From NCBI RefSeq assembly GCF_000621785.1, contig NZ_KK211347.1, forward strand, positions 186,001-250,000: a stretch of DNA of 64,000 bases, read 5' to 3'. The notes below the pieces were generated by a model. The model saw nothing but the letters and a program-made list of their open reading frames with translations, searched no databases and was not told the origin of the DNA. Of the stretch, positions 55,374 through 64,000 are shown piece after piece. How positions within the stretch are numbered: position 1 is the stretch's first letter; every line of letters starts with the position of its first letter. The translations under genes and the position numbers were made by a program. Source of the stretch: Ruminococcus flavefaciens ND2009. Its GTDB lineage: Bacteria > Bacillota > Clostridia > Oscillospirales > Ruminococcaceae.

Positions 55374-57033
55374 AGCAAGTTGCCTGAGCAAATGTCTTTT
55401 TTTCTGTTGGTGTCAACATTGGTGCCGGTTTGTTGATTGAGAGGAATGTATAGTGTATCAGTATCATGTTGCCGCAGGTTCTTGAGTATTTCTCAGGCTT
55501 CTCATAGACTTCAATTCGTGATATGAAAGCCCTGAGAAGTTCGGAAGTAAGCTCTTTCATCTCGATGTTTGTCTTTGCTTTCTCAATGAAGTCCTGCACA
55601 TATTTCTCCTGTAAGCTCATGTTGTCGAGTTGATCAGAGAGCTCGGAGAGTCCGATTTTCAGTTCGGACTGCTCCTTTTCATAGCCTGAAGCAAGACAAT
55701 CATAACGCTCTGGAGTTATCCTGCCGGTTACTCTATCTTCATACAGACAGCGTATAATGTTGTCAAGCTCCTTGTTACGTTTTTCCAGCTTTGATTTCTT
55801 CTGCTCTGACTCTTTTCGGAGTTTCTGAGCTTCCTTTTCGCCATTCTGCATTGCCGTTTCATAGAACTGCTGCGGATGTTCGCGTGCAAATAATGTTATC
55901 TTTTTGAGTTGGTCAAGCACTACTGCATCAAGCTGATTAGCCTTTATTCGGTGGACAGTACAGTATCTTCCACCCTTAGTCTGATAACCGCCGCACTGAT
56001 AATAGTTGTTCTCAGGCTTTATGTTCTTTCCTCGATGAAGATACATTTTCGAACCACAGTCAGCACAGTAGATATATCCAGCGTATTTGTCAGTGTCACC
56101 CTGTCGGTCGGGTCGCTTTCTTCCCTCATAATGCTTCTGAACAAGTGCGAACAGTTCTCGGCTTATTATCGCTTCATGCGTATTCTCGAATATGAGAATG
56201 TTTTCGGGATCATTCTTGATACGTTTCTTCAGCTTATTGGACTTGCTGTAAGTTTGAAAGTTTACAGTATCGCCGCAATAAATCCGATTGGACAGCATAT
56301 CTCTGACTGTGCTTTGCGTCCAAAGATATGGATGTTCAAGGTCGGGATGTTTGCTTTTCGTTCCTTTGGTGTGAAACTCATAAACACCGGGACTTTCAAT
56401 TTCGTGCTCTTCCAGGTATCTGCATATTGCTCTCGTTCCCTTGCCGTCTGCACAAAGTTCGTAGATTGTCCTCACGACTGGCGCTGCAATTGGATCGGGA
56501 ATAAGCTGTTTCGGATCATCGGGATTTTTCATATATCCATAAGGAATCGCTGTTCCAACGCGCTCACCACGCTCGCCCTTTGCCTTGAATACAGCGCGTA
56601 TCTTCTTCGACGTATCTCTGGCGTAAAAGTCATTGAAATAGTTCTTTATACCTGACATTTCGTTGAAGCCGTTTGCACTGTCAACACCGTCTGTCACCGC
56701 AATGAAGCGAACATCATAAGCAGGGAACACGATCTCCATAAGCTTGTCAGTTTCCAAGTGATCACGTCCAAGCCTCGACTGGTCTTTGACAATGACCGTT
56801 CCTACAAGTCCGTTCTCCACGTCCCTCAACATACGAACGTACTCAGGTCTGTTCTTATTAACACCGCTGAAGCCGTCGTCAACGTAGAACTGACAGTTGC
56901 GGAAGCCATTCCGCTCTGCGTACTCACTTAGCATCTTCTTTTGATTTTCTATCGACAGTGACTCTCCTTCACGAGCATCTTCCTGTGAAAGTCGACAATA
57001 CAAAGCTGTTATTAAATCATTGTTTGGTTTCAT
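55372..57033 (-). CDS. Large serine recombinase (TnpX/TndX-like)
   Basis: 553 residues. N-terminal resolvase domain: ALYCRLSQED with the catalytic Ser, VKDQSRLGRDHLETDKL; then a recombinase domain (GYMKNPDD) and a zinc-ribbon with YCADCGSKMYLHRG and further Cys, followed by coiled coils (~370-450). Such enzymes excise and insert whole elements at a short core, typically a dinucleotide. The ATG at 57033 is preceded by an AAGGAGG-like site. Confidence 0.92.
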   Translation of the reverse strand: MKPNNDLITALYCRLSQEDAREGESLSIENQKKMLSEYAERNGFRNCQFYVDDGFSGVNKNRPEYVRMLRDVENGLVGTVIVKDQSRLGRDHLETDKLMEIVFPAYDVRFIAVTDGVDSANGFNEMSGIKNYFNDFYARDTSKKIRAVFKAKGERGERVGTAIPYGYMKNPDDPKQLIPDPIAAPVVRTIYELCADGKGTRAICRYLEEHEIESPGVYEFHTKGTKSKHPDLEHPYLWTQSTVRDMLSNRIYCGDTVNFQTYSKSNKLKKRIKNDPENILIFENTHEAIISRELFALVQKHYEGRKRPDRQGDTDKYAGYIYCADCGSKMYLHRGKNIKPENNYYQCGGYQTKGGRYCTVHRIKANQLDAVVLDQLKKITLFAREHPQQFYETAMQNGEKEAQKLRKESEQKKSKLEKRNKELDNIIRCLYEDRVTGRITPERYDCLASGYEKEQSELKIGLSELSDQLDNMSLQEKYVQDFIEKAKTNIEMKELTSELLRAFISRIEVYEKPEKYSRTCGNMILIHYTFLSINKPAPMLTPTEKKTFAQATC

Positions 57034-57143
57034 TTAAATATCCTCCTTCTCTGGAAACCAAACCGAATAGGACTCTGTTGGCGTACCTCTCGGTACACCA
57101 ACAGTATACTCCTACTCGGCTCAGAAGTCCAGTAAAATTTTCG

Positions 57144-57320
57144 TTAACTTACTTTCACAAGATAGCGGAGCCTGTCCTCTACGGTCACATCTGTGTCAGT
57201 TGGAAATGCATTTATGACAGTAAAAGTCTTGCCGTCTATCACGACCGTATCTATCTCATACTGTGTTCGACGCAGTTCCGCATACTTGTTTGTTTCAGCT
57301 TTTGTGTTCTTTTCATCCAT
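57144..57320 (-). CDS. TnpW-like small transposon protein
   Basis: 58 residues (MDEKNTKAETNKYAELRRTQ...), between recombinase and relaxase, too short for standard gene calling. Small proteins of this size, position and start are annotated as transposon-encoded TnpW in related elements; role unknown. A still smaller frame (57339-57389, 16 residues, good AAGGAGAG site) lies between it and the relaxase. Confidence 0.6.
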   Translation of the reverse strand: MDEKNTKAETNKYAELRRTQYEIDTVVIDGKTFTVINAFPTDTDVTVEDRLRYLVKVS

Positions 57321-57419
57321 TCAATAACCACACTCCTCTTAGTTGTCTTGTTCGTATTTCTTATGAATCCTACGTTGTTCATGATTCATCTCTCCTTTTT
57401 CAATTTTTTGATTTGGGCA

Positions 57420-58754
57420 TCAGCCCATGTGTATTCCGTGAGCTTCCTTCCACTCTCGCTCCTCTGCGAGTGCCTTGCTGTCGGTGCGCTCCCGAGCGTA
57501 CTCAGTATCGTCGGCAGGCTCGTCATCAATCATCGAAGCCATAGTTGCAACGCTGCCGACAACGCTATCAAGACCGACTGCGAGATCACTATCCACTTGG
57601 CTGCTTTCAATCTTAGTCTGTGCTTGTATTCGTCGAGTTCTTTCAGCTTCGAGCCATATTCCTCGTTCAGTTTCCCAGCCTGTGATGACAGGTCCGCTGT
57701 TGCTTTCTTCAACTGCTCGACTGCTAAAGTCGCGGTTTCCGACGTTTGATCCAGCAGCCCCCGACAGGTCGCTATAGTATCCCTCTGCTCGGAGCGTATT
57801 GTTTTCAGCACCTGTTCTGTATCCGCTTTCGTCGCCAGTACCGAGAGTCTGGTAAGTATCTCCAGCTGCTCCTGCGACATCAGCTTGTTCAATTCTATCA
57901 GCGCTCTCCAGTTGGAATCGAGCACTACCACTGTCGGCTGAGTGTCCGCCGCTGCCGACAATTCCTTGTCGTACATCTGCTGTAATTCTTCTTGCTTTGA
58001 ATTCATACTCCATATTCTCCTTTCGATAACGTTCGCCGTGCAGTTTATTGTCACGGCATCTCCTTCCATTAGGACAAGTGTAAGTGATATACTTTCGCTT
58101 GTCCTCCCACCTGACATTGTAGCCCTGCTGCTTCATCAAGTAGCAGAACTGCTTCTTGGTCTTTGCTTGCTTCATGACTTGGTTTATGACGTTCATCAGC
58201 TCCCACTTGAAGCTCTCGCCGCGCTTGGCTGACCTGTACTCGCTGTCAGAGAGGAAGTCCTTGTTCATTTTCTTCTTGGGAGCATCAAGGACATGGACAC
58301 CGTAGTGCTGACAAATCTCATCGCTGAGCTTCATCAACTGCTCAATGCTCTCCTTGTTGGAATGGTACTTCTTTCCGTCCTCGAAGCTGACGGAGTTCAT
58401 CACCAAGTGGCTGTGGATATGCTCGCGGTCGATATGAGTTGCCACTACAACTTCGTATTTGTTGAACGCTTTCTCCGCAAGCTCCACCGCTATTTTGTGC
58501 GCGAGCTCGGGCTCAATTTCGTAACCGCTGGGGAAGCTCTGCACCAGATGATAGTAGAGCCGCCCATCAGTTTTGTGATAGAGATTCTTAGTTGCAGTCA
58601 TTTCATCGAGAGCAGTCTCGGGTGAGCAGTTGACTCCGGTCACATAACGCTTGTCCTCTGACACGGTCTTTTCCTTTCTGCTGACGTAGTTGAGGACGTT
58701 CCTCATGCCGCCAGCGGTCTGAGTTTTGTTGTTTATAAAATGGATTATTGGCAT
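57420..58754 (-). CDS. MobA/TnpZ-like relaxase
   Basis: 444 residues from ATG 58754, whose A is the last base of the mobC stop (TGATG); the longer frame lacks a ribosome binding site. The relaxase domain shows HFINNKTQTAGGMRNVLNY, the metal-binding EVVVATHIDREHIHSHLVMN and an RDNKLHGERY segment. It nicks oriT and pilots the strand during mobilization by a helper conjugative element. The C-terminal 180 residues are low-complexity and overlap another gene in a different frame. Confidence 0.88.
   Translation of the reverse strand: MPIIHFINNKTQTAGGMRNVLNYVSRKEKTVSEDKRYVTGVNCSPETALDEMTATKNLYHKTDGRLYYHLVQSFPSGYEIEPELAHKIAVELAEKAFNKYEVVVATHIDREHIHSHLVMNSVSFEDGKKYHSNKESIEQLMKLSDEICQHYGVHVLDAPKKKMNKDFLSDSEYRSAKRGESFKWELMNVINQVMKQAKTKKQFCYLMKQQGYNVRWEDKRKYITYTCPNGRRCRDNKLHGERYRKENMEYEFKARRITADVRQGIVGSGGHSADSGSARFQLESADRIEQADVAGAAGDTYQTLGTGDESGYRTGAENNTLRAEGYYSDLSGAAGSNVGNRDFSSRAVEESNSGPVITGWETERGIWLEAERTRRIQAQTKIESSQVDSDLAVGLDSVVGSVATMASMIDDEPADDTEYARERTDSKALAEEREWKEAHGIHMG
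57530..58006 (-). CDS. MobB-like protein nested in the relaxase gene
   Basis: 158 residues in a different frame wholly inside the relaxase gene. ATG 58006 is preceded by AAAGGAGA at suitable spacing. The protein is helical and coiled-coil-like and ends in one transmembrane helix (WIVISQSVLIALSAALQLWL). Mobilization plasmids such as ColE1 encode a membrane-associated MobB nested inside mobA (established), and this is the same arrangement. It may anchor the relaxosome at the membrane. Confidence 0.65.
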   Translation of the reverse strand: MNSKQEELQQMYDKELSAAADTQPTVVVLDSNWRALIELNKLMSQEQLEILTRLSVLATKADTEQVLKTIRSEQRDTIATCRGLLDQTSETATLAVEQLKKATADLSSQAGKLNEEYGSKLKELDEYKHRLRLKAAKWIVISQSVLIALSAALQLWLR

Positions 58755-59065
58755 CACTTCACCTCCTTGGCTATGTCGCAAACGGCTTGGGTGACAGCCT
58801 TGTGCTGTTCAATAAGCTCGTCCACTCGAACGGAGTGAAGCCGTCCTTCGTGAGCCAGCATTGCTATCTGATTGAGGTTCCGACCGATAGCTTTCTGCTG
58901 CTTGGCGACCTCGTCCAGCCCGTCAGCCACTACGATTTTCTTGTCAAGTGCCGACCTGAGAACGAAGTCGCTGAGAGACAGCTTGTGCCGCTGAGCCTTG
59001 TTGTGTATCCGCTCGTACTCGTCATCGGTACAGCGGATAGTTATAGTTCTGTTGCGTTTTCTCAT
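58754..59065 (-). CDS. MobC-like relaxosome accessory protein
   Basis: 103 residues. N-terminal RNRTITIRCTDDEYERIHNKA is a ribbon-helix-helix start, followed by LSLSDFVLRSALD, IGRNLNQIAMLAHEG and a helical tail, all typical of the MobC family. It binds oriT and helps the relaxase. Translationally coupled to it by TGATG. Confidence 0.88.
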   Translation of the reverse strand: MRKRNRTITIRCTDDEYERIHNKAQRHKLSLSDFVLRSALDKKIVVADGLDEVAKQQKAIGRNLNQIAMLAHEGRLHSVRVDELIEQHKAVTQAVCDIAKEVK

Positions 59066-59098
59066 TGTATCACGCTCCTTTCTTTGTGCGATTTTTAA

Positions 59099-59165
59099 GA
59101 GGGGGCTCGGGGTTCGCCCCGACCAGCAAGCGTTCGGCGGACTGCCGAATGCGATGCTGGCATTT
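59099..59165. other. oriT-like double hairpin
   Basis: Upstream of mobC: a CGGGGTTCGCCCCG hairpin, then a long imperfect inverted repeat with arms CCAGCAAGCGTTCGGC and GCCGAATGCGATGCTGG around ACT. Position next to mobC and the nested inverted repeats fit an origin of transfer with its nick region. Confidence 0.55.
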
Positions 59166-59319
59166 CATACCTCCGTGACCGATACTGCTCCGTCAGCGAT
59201 AGTTTTCTCCTTATGCCAATGCCGCCACACTCGCTCCACGTTGCGCGACAATCGCTTTCACCGCCGCAGGTGGGATAACTATCCGATTTCTGTATCGGCG
59301 GCAAATTTGGGCGTTTTTG

Positions 59320-59470
59320 TGCGTGACAGTAACTCAGCCGTGACAGTAAAACTACCGACACGAAAACCTACTGACACGCCCCGCAGATGAAGCTATATAG
59401 AGCTTTGTGAGCTGTTGGGAAGTGCCTGCGTGACGGTAACAGTTCTACCGCCACTACCGACACGCTATCA
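59320..59470. repeat. Iteron-like short repeats
   Basis: The motif GTGACAGTAA occurs twice (once more as GTGACGGTAA), interleaved with ACTACCGACACG or ACCTACTGACACG three times. They could be binding sites for the recombinase or relaxosome. No gene is evident in 59066-60280. Confidence 0.5.
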
Positions 59471-59473
59471 CTT

Positions 59474-59827
59474 GCAGAAGGAAAAATGTGGGAGCAGTAT
59501 CCTTTATGCAATTTGAAGCAAAAACAGCACGTTTTTTCGCCCTCTAATTGTATTATGGTTAGATTTTCCAGTTTTTTATAAAATCAGGTAACAATTTCAA
59601 TCTATTCAAAGCGACAATTATCAGTCACAGGGACAGCATAATTATGAGAACTGTTGTGACTACAACTGAGCGTTTGTGAGGATATATCCGCGCTTTCTGA
59701 CATCTCAGGGACGGCAGGGACATCATTTCCAGCGTACAACAATATGCTGCCACTGCTGTCCCTGTCGTTCTGATCTATCTGTCCGCAGAGAAGAAAATGT
59801 GGGAGCAGTATCCTTATTGCAAATTGA
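59474..59827 (+). repeat. Pair of ~42-bp direct repeats
   Basis: 59474-59515 and 59785-59827 share GAAAATGTGGGAGCAGTATC and flanking bases with few differences. They lie in the noncoding right part of the mobile element, possibly recombination remnants of its right end. Confidence 0.55.
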
Positions 59828-60280
59828 TATGTTTTTGAATACATTTTTTGCCCTTGCACAGTACCGTTCCTTTCATTCCGCCTTGCGTGACGAGAGAGAA
59901 GTATTTCACAACTCGATGCGCTCAGCCCCTCCAAGCTGTCGCGGCGCACTTAACTGCTGTGTATCACTCCTGCGCAGGATATTCAATTTTCAAGTTCCTG
60001 ATTTGCCCCTCTACTTACAGGGAACTGGGAGAGGCATTTTGCATACCCATTTCACAAAACTTTCACATTGATTTGTATAGTTGTACAATCGTGTGTGCGT
60101 TTGCGGCATTCATATTGAACAAAAAAACAATGCCTGCAACTGTAATAGTTACAAGCACTGTTTAGCTCTCTAATTCTATTATGGGAACTTTTTTCTATTT
60201 GCATAAAAAGTGGAGACATTTATTTTTCGTTTGTAGCGACATTTTTTATATCAAGTATTATCTATGACCTATTAGATCTA

Positions 60281-61279
60281 TTAAAACTCAAAGTAAACTC
60301 CGTCGAGCCAAATACCTGCAATGTTATCTACATCAACTGGTTCTTTGAAAAAGGTTGAGATTATCTGAATATCATATCCTTTTTCTTTTTCAGAAACATC
60401 GCTCATAGATATATAATTTGTGCATTTTATAACAGAGCCGTCCTTAGTAACCACCTTGAACGCTCCGATGTCAACGTGCTCCTCTATTTCATGATTACTT
60501 GAAAACCAGCCCTTATCCTTGCCGTAGACCATTATTCCAAGCGGTGACAGCTTAACCCCTGTTGGAGTATAGAGCCTATCAGCAGCAATTGAACTGTCGA
60601 GCTTTATATCAATTAGTTCAACTGACTCGGATACATTCAGCCTTGCATAACGTTCCTCTCCTGATGACATTACATATCTGACCTTGACATAGTCAGAATC
60701 AAACACAACATCATTAGAATTGCAGCTCAGTTTGAAGACTCTCGAGTTATCCTCGTCAGAATCAGTTATTTCTTCATCGTTTAAACCGAACGAGAAATTG
60801 ACGTAATGATCCTCATAATTATCAGGTTCAATATATAGTCCTCTGTTAAGAATATCTTCTGCTTTACCGACTATATCAAACGAAGCAAATCTTTTATCCA
60901 GCCATTTCTTGCCAGTTTCATCAAGAGCGGTATATTTGACGATAGCATAGGTGTTCATTTTATCTGAAACTATCCTGCTTACGCTGAAGTCAACGTGACC
61001 GTCCGTGTCCTCATAAATATTTTCAATTATCTGCTCAGAAATGGTGCTGTCATCTTTGAAGAAGTTATAAAAAGCTGTTTTTATCTCGTCTGCAAAAGCC
61101 GTAGTAGTTCCGACCATAGCTGCGGCGGCAATGAGACTGACAGCGATTACTTTCATCTTCGGACGCTTTTTGACGCTCGTAGAGCTTGCTTCTGCCATAG
61201 AAAGCGCGTTGTCAAACATTCTGCTTTTCTGCTCGTCTGATGGACAGATCTTATCCATTGCTTCATTGAACTCCTTCAT
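60281..61279 (-). CDS. Anti-sigma-factor-like membrane protein
   Basis: 332 residues; of three adjacent ATGs the third (61279) has the best spacing from AGGAGG. A short cytoplasmic N-terminus (FNEAMDKICPSDEQ) precedes one transmembrane helix (~45-65, VIAVSLIAAAAMVG) and a large extracellular domain ending in IAGIWLDGVYFEF. This layout is that of DUF4179-type partners of ECF sigma factors. Its start overlaps the sigma gene, so it probably holds the sigma factor inactive until a signal arrives. Confidence 0.75.
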   Translation of the reverse strand: MKEFNEAMDKICPSDEQKSRMFDNALSMAEASSTSVKKRPKMKVIAVSLIAAAAMVGTTTAFADEIKTAFYNFFKDDSTISEQIIENIYEDTDGHVDFSVSRIVSDKMNTYAIVKYTALDETGKKWLDKRFASFDIVGKAEDILNRGLYIEPDNYEDHYVNFSFGLNDEEITDSDEDNSRVFKLSCNSNDVVFDSDYVKVRYVMSSGEERYARLNVSESVELIDIKLDSSIAADRLYTPTGVKLSPLGIMVYGKDKGWFSSNHEIEEHVDIGAFKVVTKDGSVIKCTNYISMSDVSEKEKGYDIQIISTFFKEPVDVDNIAGIWLDGVYFEF

Positions 61280-61766
61280 CATCATTACCTCCTATCAGAC
61301 TTGCCAGCTTTCTTTTTCCATAAAACAGCTGAGAACGGACTGTTGATTCATTCTGCTTTGTCATTTTTGCAATCTCTTTCAACGAGTACCCAAGATAAAA
61401 ATGCAGATACAACACGGAAGAATACTTTTCCGGCAGAGAAACTATTGCGTCTATTACTTCACTTCTTTCAAAATCATTAGCCGACTCCTGTTCGGGCAGA
61501 ACTGAAATATCTACTCTCGGGTGTCTGCGAAGTATCCGAAGCATAGACTTACACTCGTTGCAGGCTGTAACTATCAGCCACGCCTTTTCTTGCTCCTGAG
61601 TTTCAAAAACAGGAGACTTCTTTATCAGTTTGCAGAATACTGCCGATACTGCGTCCTCGCTGTCATGAGGATTTTTCATATATGAGAAGCATAATCGGTA
61701 AATATCATCGACGTGACGTTCATATATCTCACGGAAATGCTCCTTATCGCTTTGTTTTATTGCCAT
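61263..61766 (-). CDS. ECF-type RNA polymerase sigma factor
   Basis: 167 residues from ATG 61766 (AAAGGTG upstream; longer starts are possible). Region 2: DIYRLCFSYMKNPHDSEDAVSAVF; region 4: LPEKYSSVLYLHFYLGYSLKEI then KQNESTVRSQLFYGKRKL. Overlaps the anti-sigma-like gene and lies 62 bp downstream of an ABC transporter, which may be its target. Confidence 0.87.
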   Translation of the reverse strand: MAIKQSDKEHFREIYERHVDDIYRLCFSYMKNPHDSEDAVSAVFCKLIKKSPVFETQEQEKAWLIVTACNECKSMLRILRRHPRVDISVLPEQESANDFERSEVIDAIVSLPEKYSSVLYLHFYLGYSLKEIAKMTKQNESTVRSQLFYGKRKLASLIGGNDDEGVQ

Positions 61767-61828
61767 TATAGCACCTTTCGTTTGCACTTTTTCTATTATT
61801 ATAACATTGATGAGAATAGCGGTCAACA

Positions 61829-62470
61829 TTATTCCCTTATCGCAGTCATCACGCCTTTATCCATTTCGTGAACGGTATCGCACAGCACTTCAATATCCTC
61901 AGATGAATGTGATGCGATAAGTATAGTTTTGCCCTGAGTCTTGAAGTCAAGCAGATACTTCCTCATATCCTCAACGCCCTCCTTGTCGAGACCGTTCATC
62001 GGCTCGTCAAGTATAAGTATATCAGGGTTCTCCATAATAGCCTGTGCAAGTCCGAGGCGCTGACGCATTCCAAGTGAGTACTTTACTACATGGCGCTTGA
62101 GCGTCGGGTCAAGTCCGACCTGTGACATTGCTCGCTTTATCTGCTCCGTATCCGCTTTCTTATTAAGGTCTGCGATGAGTTTCAGATTCTTAAAACCGGA
62201 ATAATACGGAATAAAACCAGGAGTTTCAATAATAATACCAATGTTTTCAGGGAAGTCGCAATCCTTGCCGACTTCTCTGCCGTTAACACGGATAGTACCG
62301 CTTGTAGGTCTGATAAATCCGCAGATGCACTTCATCAGCATAGTTTTGCCGCTGCCGTTTCTGCCTATAAGTCCATGTATCTTGCCTTGCTCAAAGGAAA
62401 CGCTGACTTTTTTCAGTATTTCCGTTTTCTTTATCGAAAGGTCAAGTTCTTTTATTTCAATTATCGCCAT
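61829..62470 (-). CDS. ABC-2 type transporter ATPase
   Basis: 213 residues, shorter than most: Walker A GRNGSGKT, signature YSLGMRQRLGLAQA, Walker B ILILDEPMNGLD, switch ASHSSED. Bacitracin/lantibiotic-immunity (BcrA/LanF) type. Works with the two permeases directly upstream on the same strand. Confidence 0.88.
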   Translation of the reverse strand: MAIIEIKELDLSIKKTEILKKVSVSFEQGKIHGLIGRNGSGKTMLMKCICGFIRPTSGTIRVNGREVGKDCDFPENIGIIIETPGFIPYYSGFKNLKLIADLNKKADTEQIKRAMSQVGLDPTLKRHVVKYSLGMRQRLGLAQAIMENPDILILDEPMNGLDKEGVEDMRKYLLDFKTQGKTILIASHSSEDIEVLCDTVHEMDKGVMTAIRE

Positions 62471-62479
62471 AATAACCCT

Positions 62480-63352
62480 CTATTCGTTATCGTCAATATT
62501 CAGAAAATCAGTCCTGCCTATCATGATAAGGCAGAAAATAAGTATCAGCAGTATCATACCTGCGAAGTACATAATGGAATACTCGATCTTCATTATCGGC
62601 TCTTTCAGATATTGCGTGAAATGCAGACTAATCATAGTATGAGCCATCGGGAAATACCACATTCCCTTTGACCTGAAAACGCCGAGCGCACTGCCTATCG
62701 CAATTATGCTTATCAGCACGGGAACGCCTATCTTCCGAAGATTCAGTACATGAAACATAAGCAGTATCGTTGAAAGCAGGATCATATACAGCCAGTTCAG
62801 TAAAAATGAGAGAGCTGCCGCCTGATACGGCGCTACCTGATTGTACAGTTCCTTTGTTATGAGATTCGCCGCAAATGACTGAGCTTTATCCGGATTATAA
62901 ACGCCATAACGTGTTACAACAAGACTCCAGCCGTTTGCTGCAAATGAATTTACTGCATTCGGAATAACAGAAAATATAAATATAACGCTCATAAATATGA
63001 ACGATGATGCAATAAAAAACAGTAATTGCCCCAGCAGCCATTCTCTTTTATGGACGCGGTGAAGAATAAAAAGGCTATTCCTGTCGAGGTGAGGATAATC
63101 CGATATAAGGAAAACATACACCGCAGGAGTAACAAGACAGAGCGTCCTTGAATTGAACACGGCAATAAACGGCTCTATGAAATTCAGCGGACTGTTCATT
63201 TCCTTGCTGATATTTATCAGCGGGTCAATGGCAAAGCTCCATACAAAAACTATCATTGCTGCCGCAACTACCATTCTTGAATTTACTATCCATTTATACA
63301 GATCGATCGACATTATGCGGAATATCCTTGAAACAGAGAATCTATTGCCCAT
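62480..63352 (-). CDS. ABC-2 type permease
   Basis: 290 residues from ATG 63352, seven bases after AGGAGG. Six hydrophobic segments, no extracellular domain of note. It overlaps the preceding permease gene and lies 9 bp before the ATPase. Likely half of an immunity or efflux transporter. Confidence 0.82.
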   Translation of the reverse strand: MGNRFSVSRIFRIMSIDLYKWIVNSRMVVAAAMIVFVWSFAIDPLINISKEMNSPLNFIEPFIAVFNSRTLCLVTPAVYVFLISDYPHLDRNSLFILHRVHKREWLLGQLLFFIASSFIFMSVIFIFSVIPNAVNSFAANGWSLVVTRYGVYNPDKAQSFAANLITKELYNQVAPYQAAALSFLLNWLYMILLSTILLMFHVLNLRKIGVPVLISIIAIGSALGVFRSKGMWYFPMAHTMISLHFTQYLKEPIMKIEYSIMYFAGMILLILIFCLIMIGRTDFLNIDDNE

Positions 63353-64000
63353 TGTCAAGCCTCCTGTTCATTATTAAGGTATATACTGCAAATACAGCTA
63401 CTGTCAGCACGGTATATAACATAACAGTGCTTTTGTCGTGTGTAAAGAAAATGTCCTTGATATTGCTCGTGTACAGCATATTTATCTTTAAAATCACTTT
63501 CCAATTGTCGATGTAGTGATCCTGAAGCTTTGCAAGAACAGTATAATAGAAGTGCATAAAAATGAACGGGAAACAGCATATCATATACTTGTTCCTGATG
63601 AACGATGAAAGCAGAAACGCGGGAAGGACAGAGACTGCCCCATAAATCGCTGTTCCTGTGTATATCCTGATAAGGTCGGAGAGAGCTCCGTCACGTCCGA
63701 AAACTACAAATATCACAAGGCTGTACATAATAAAACCGATAGTTACGGTCAAGGCTCCGCTTATAACGGCTGAGAAAAACTTTGAAAGGGCATATGTCAG
63801 CTTACCTGTCCTTGTTATGATGAATCTGATATTTCCGCTGAGCCTTTCCGCACAGAACAGCGTTACGAAAGGAATTGAAGAAAGCACAGGCAAAAAGAGC
63901 GTAAGGTAAGGATTTACCGAGCTTCTGACAATATCCAGAGGGGAAAGCCCAATTTGTGGGAGCTTGCGCCGGTCGGCTATCACTTCGAGAACAGTATATT
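63342..64000 (-). CDS. ABC-2 type permease, 5' end beyond window
   Basis: At least 219 codons, open to the window edge. Hydrophobic segments alternate with an ERLSGNIRFIITRTGKL loop like that of ABC-2 permeases of the bacitracin type. Second membrane subunit of the transporter. Confidence 0.78.
   Translation of the reverse strand, partial: YTVLEVIADRRKLPQIGLSPLDIVRSSVNPYLTLFLPVLSSIPFVTLFCAERLSGNIRFIITRTGKLTYALSKFFSAVISGALTVTIGFIMYSLVIFVVFGRDGALSDLIRIYTGTAIYGAVSVLPAFLLSSFIRNKYMICCFPFIFMHFYYTVLAKLQDHYIDNWKVILKINMLYTSNIKDIFFTHDKSTVMLYTVLTVAVFAVYTLIMNRRLDNGQ

Larger units (their letters stand above)
55366..60180 (-). mobile_element. Tn4451-like integrative mobilizable element
   Basis: A run of minus-strand genes: large serine recombinase, TnpW-like small protein, relaxase with nested gene, MobC-like protein, then oriT-like hairpins and a repeat-rich noncoding kilobase. 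This is the gene set of Tn4451/Tn5397-related mobilizable transposons (established). The left end is near the recombinase stop; the right end is only estimated. No cargo such as a resistance gene is visible. Confidence 0.7.

Noticed and set aside
55909..57749. Plus-strand frames opposite the recombinase and relaxase genes
   Set aside because: The minus-strand proteins have clear domains; these frames have none.
59095..59361. Minus-strand frame of 88 codons upstream of mobC
   Set aside because: Odd composition, no ribosome binding site, and it covers the oriT-like hairpins.

Overview
The window looks like chromosomal DNA of a low-to-moderate GC gut or rumen Firmicute, most likely a Ruminococcus-type member of the Oscillospiraceae. 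The best evidence is a secreted right-handed beta-helix (pectate-lyase-like) protein at 47781-50912 that ends in a CBM6-like module and a type I dockerin, the signature of cellulosomal ruminococci. This is supported by AGGAGG-type ribosome binding sites, MacB/FtsX exporters and a Tn4451-like mobilizable element. No genus marker (rRNA, ribosomal protein) is present, so the assignment is inference.

Layout. (1) 1-10.5 kb is an AT-rich accessory block. A promoter-driven four-gene operon (871-5985) encodes a glycine-rich membrane-inserting protein and three paralogous P-loop GTPases. It is followed by a graveyard of defence-type genes: an SMC/ABC-type ATPase fragment, a frameshifted PD-(D/E)XK nuclease, an Mrr-like nuclease with an early stop, and a WYL-regulator remnant. 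Three copies of a ~150-bp repeat with a conserved hairpin, including compensatory base changes, separate these blocks. (2) 11.0-42.5 kb is the centrepiece: a radical-SAM/SPASM maturase, two tandem Cys-containing precursor peptides, a PqqD-M50 membrane metalloprotease, a BtrH/DUF4872-like acyltransferase, an acyl-activating ligase, a free acyl carrier protein and an ABC exporter. After an insertion-sequence scar comes a six-gene, ~18.5-kb secondary-lipid (PUFA-synthase-like) system, then a second MacB-like exporter and a GyrI-like protein. (3) 42.5-55.3 kb holds housekeeping and accessory genes (Tpt1/KptA, SMI1-LRR protein, alpha/beta hydrolase, U32-like protein, dockerin enzyme with its divergent LacI-AraC regulator, acyltransferase-3, DUF4003 protein). 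(4) About 55.4-60.2 kb is a Tn4451-like integrative mobilizable element (large serine recombinase, TnpW-like protein, relaxase with a nested gene, MobC, oriT-like hairpins). (5) 60.3-64.0 kb carries an ECF sigma/anti-sigma pair behind a bacitracin-type ABC transporter, all on the minus strand and running off the window.

How the central genes could work together (inference): the radical-SAM enzyme modifies the Cys-containing cores, and the secondary-lipid synthase makes an unusual acyl chain. The ligase and free ACP carry that chain and the BtrH-like protein transfers it to the peptide. The M50 protease removes the leader, and the two ABC systems export the product and/or give immunity. If right, this is a lipidated RiPP whose lipid comes from a PUFA-type synthase and is attached by a butirosin-style ACP-dependent acyltransferase. 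I know of no described system with that combination. Within the synthase the genes look like a duplicated set, one half carrying several lost catalytic residues.
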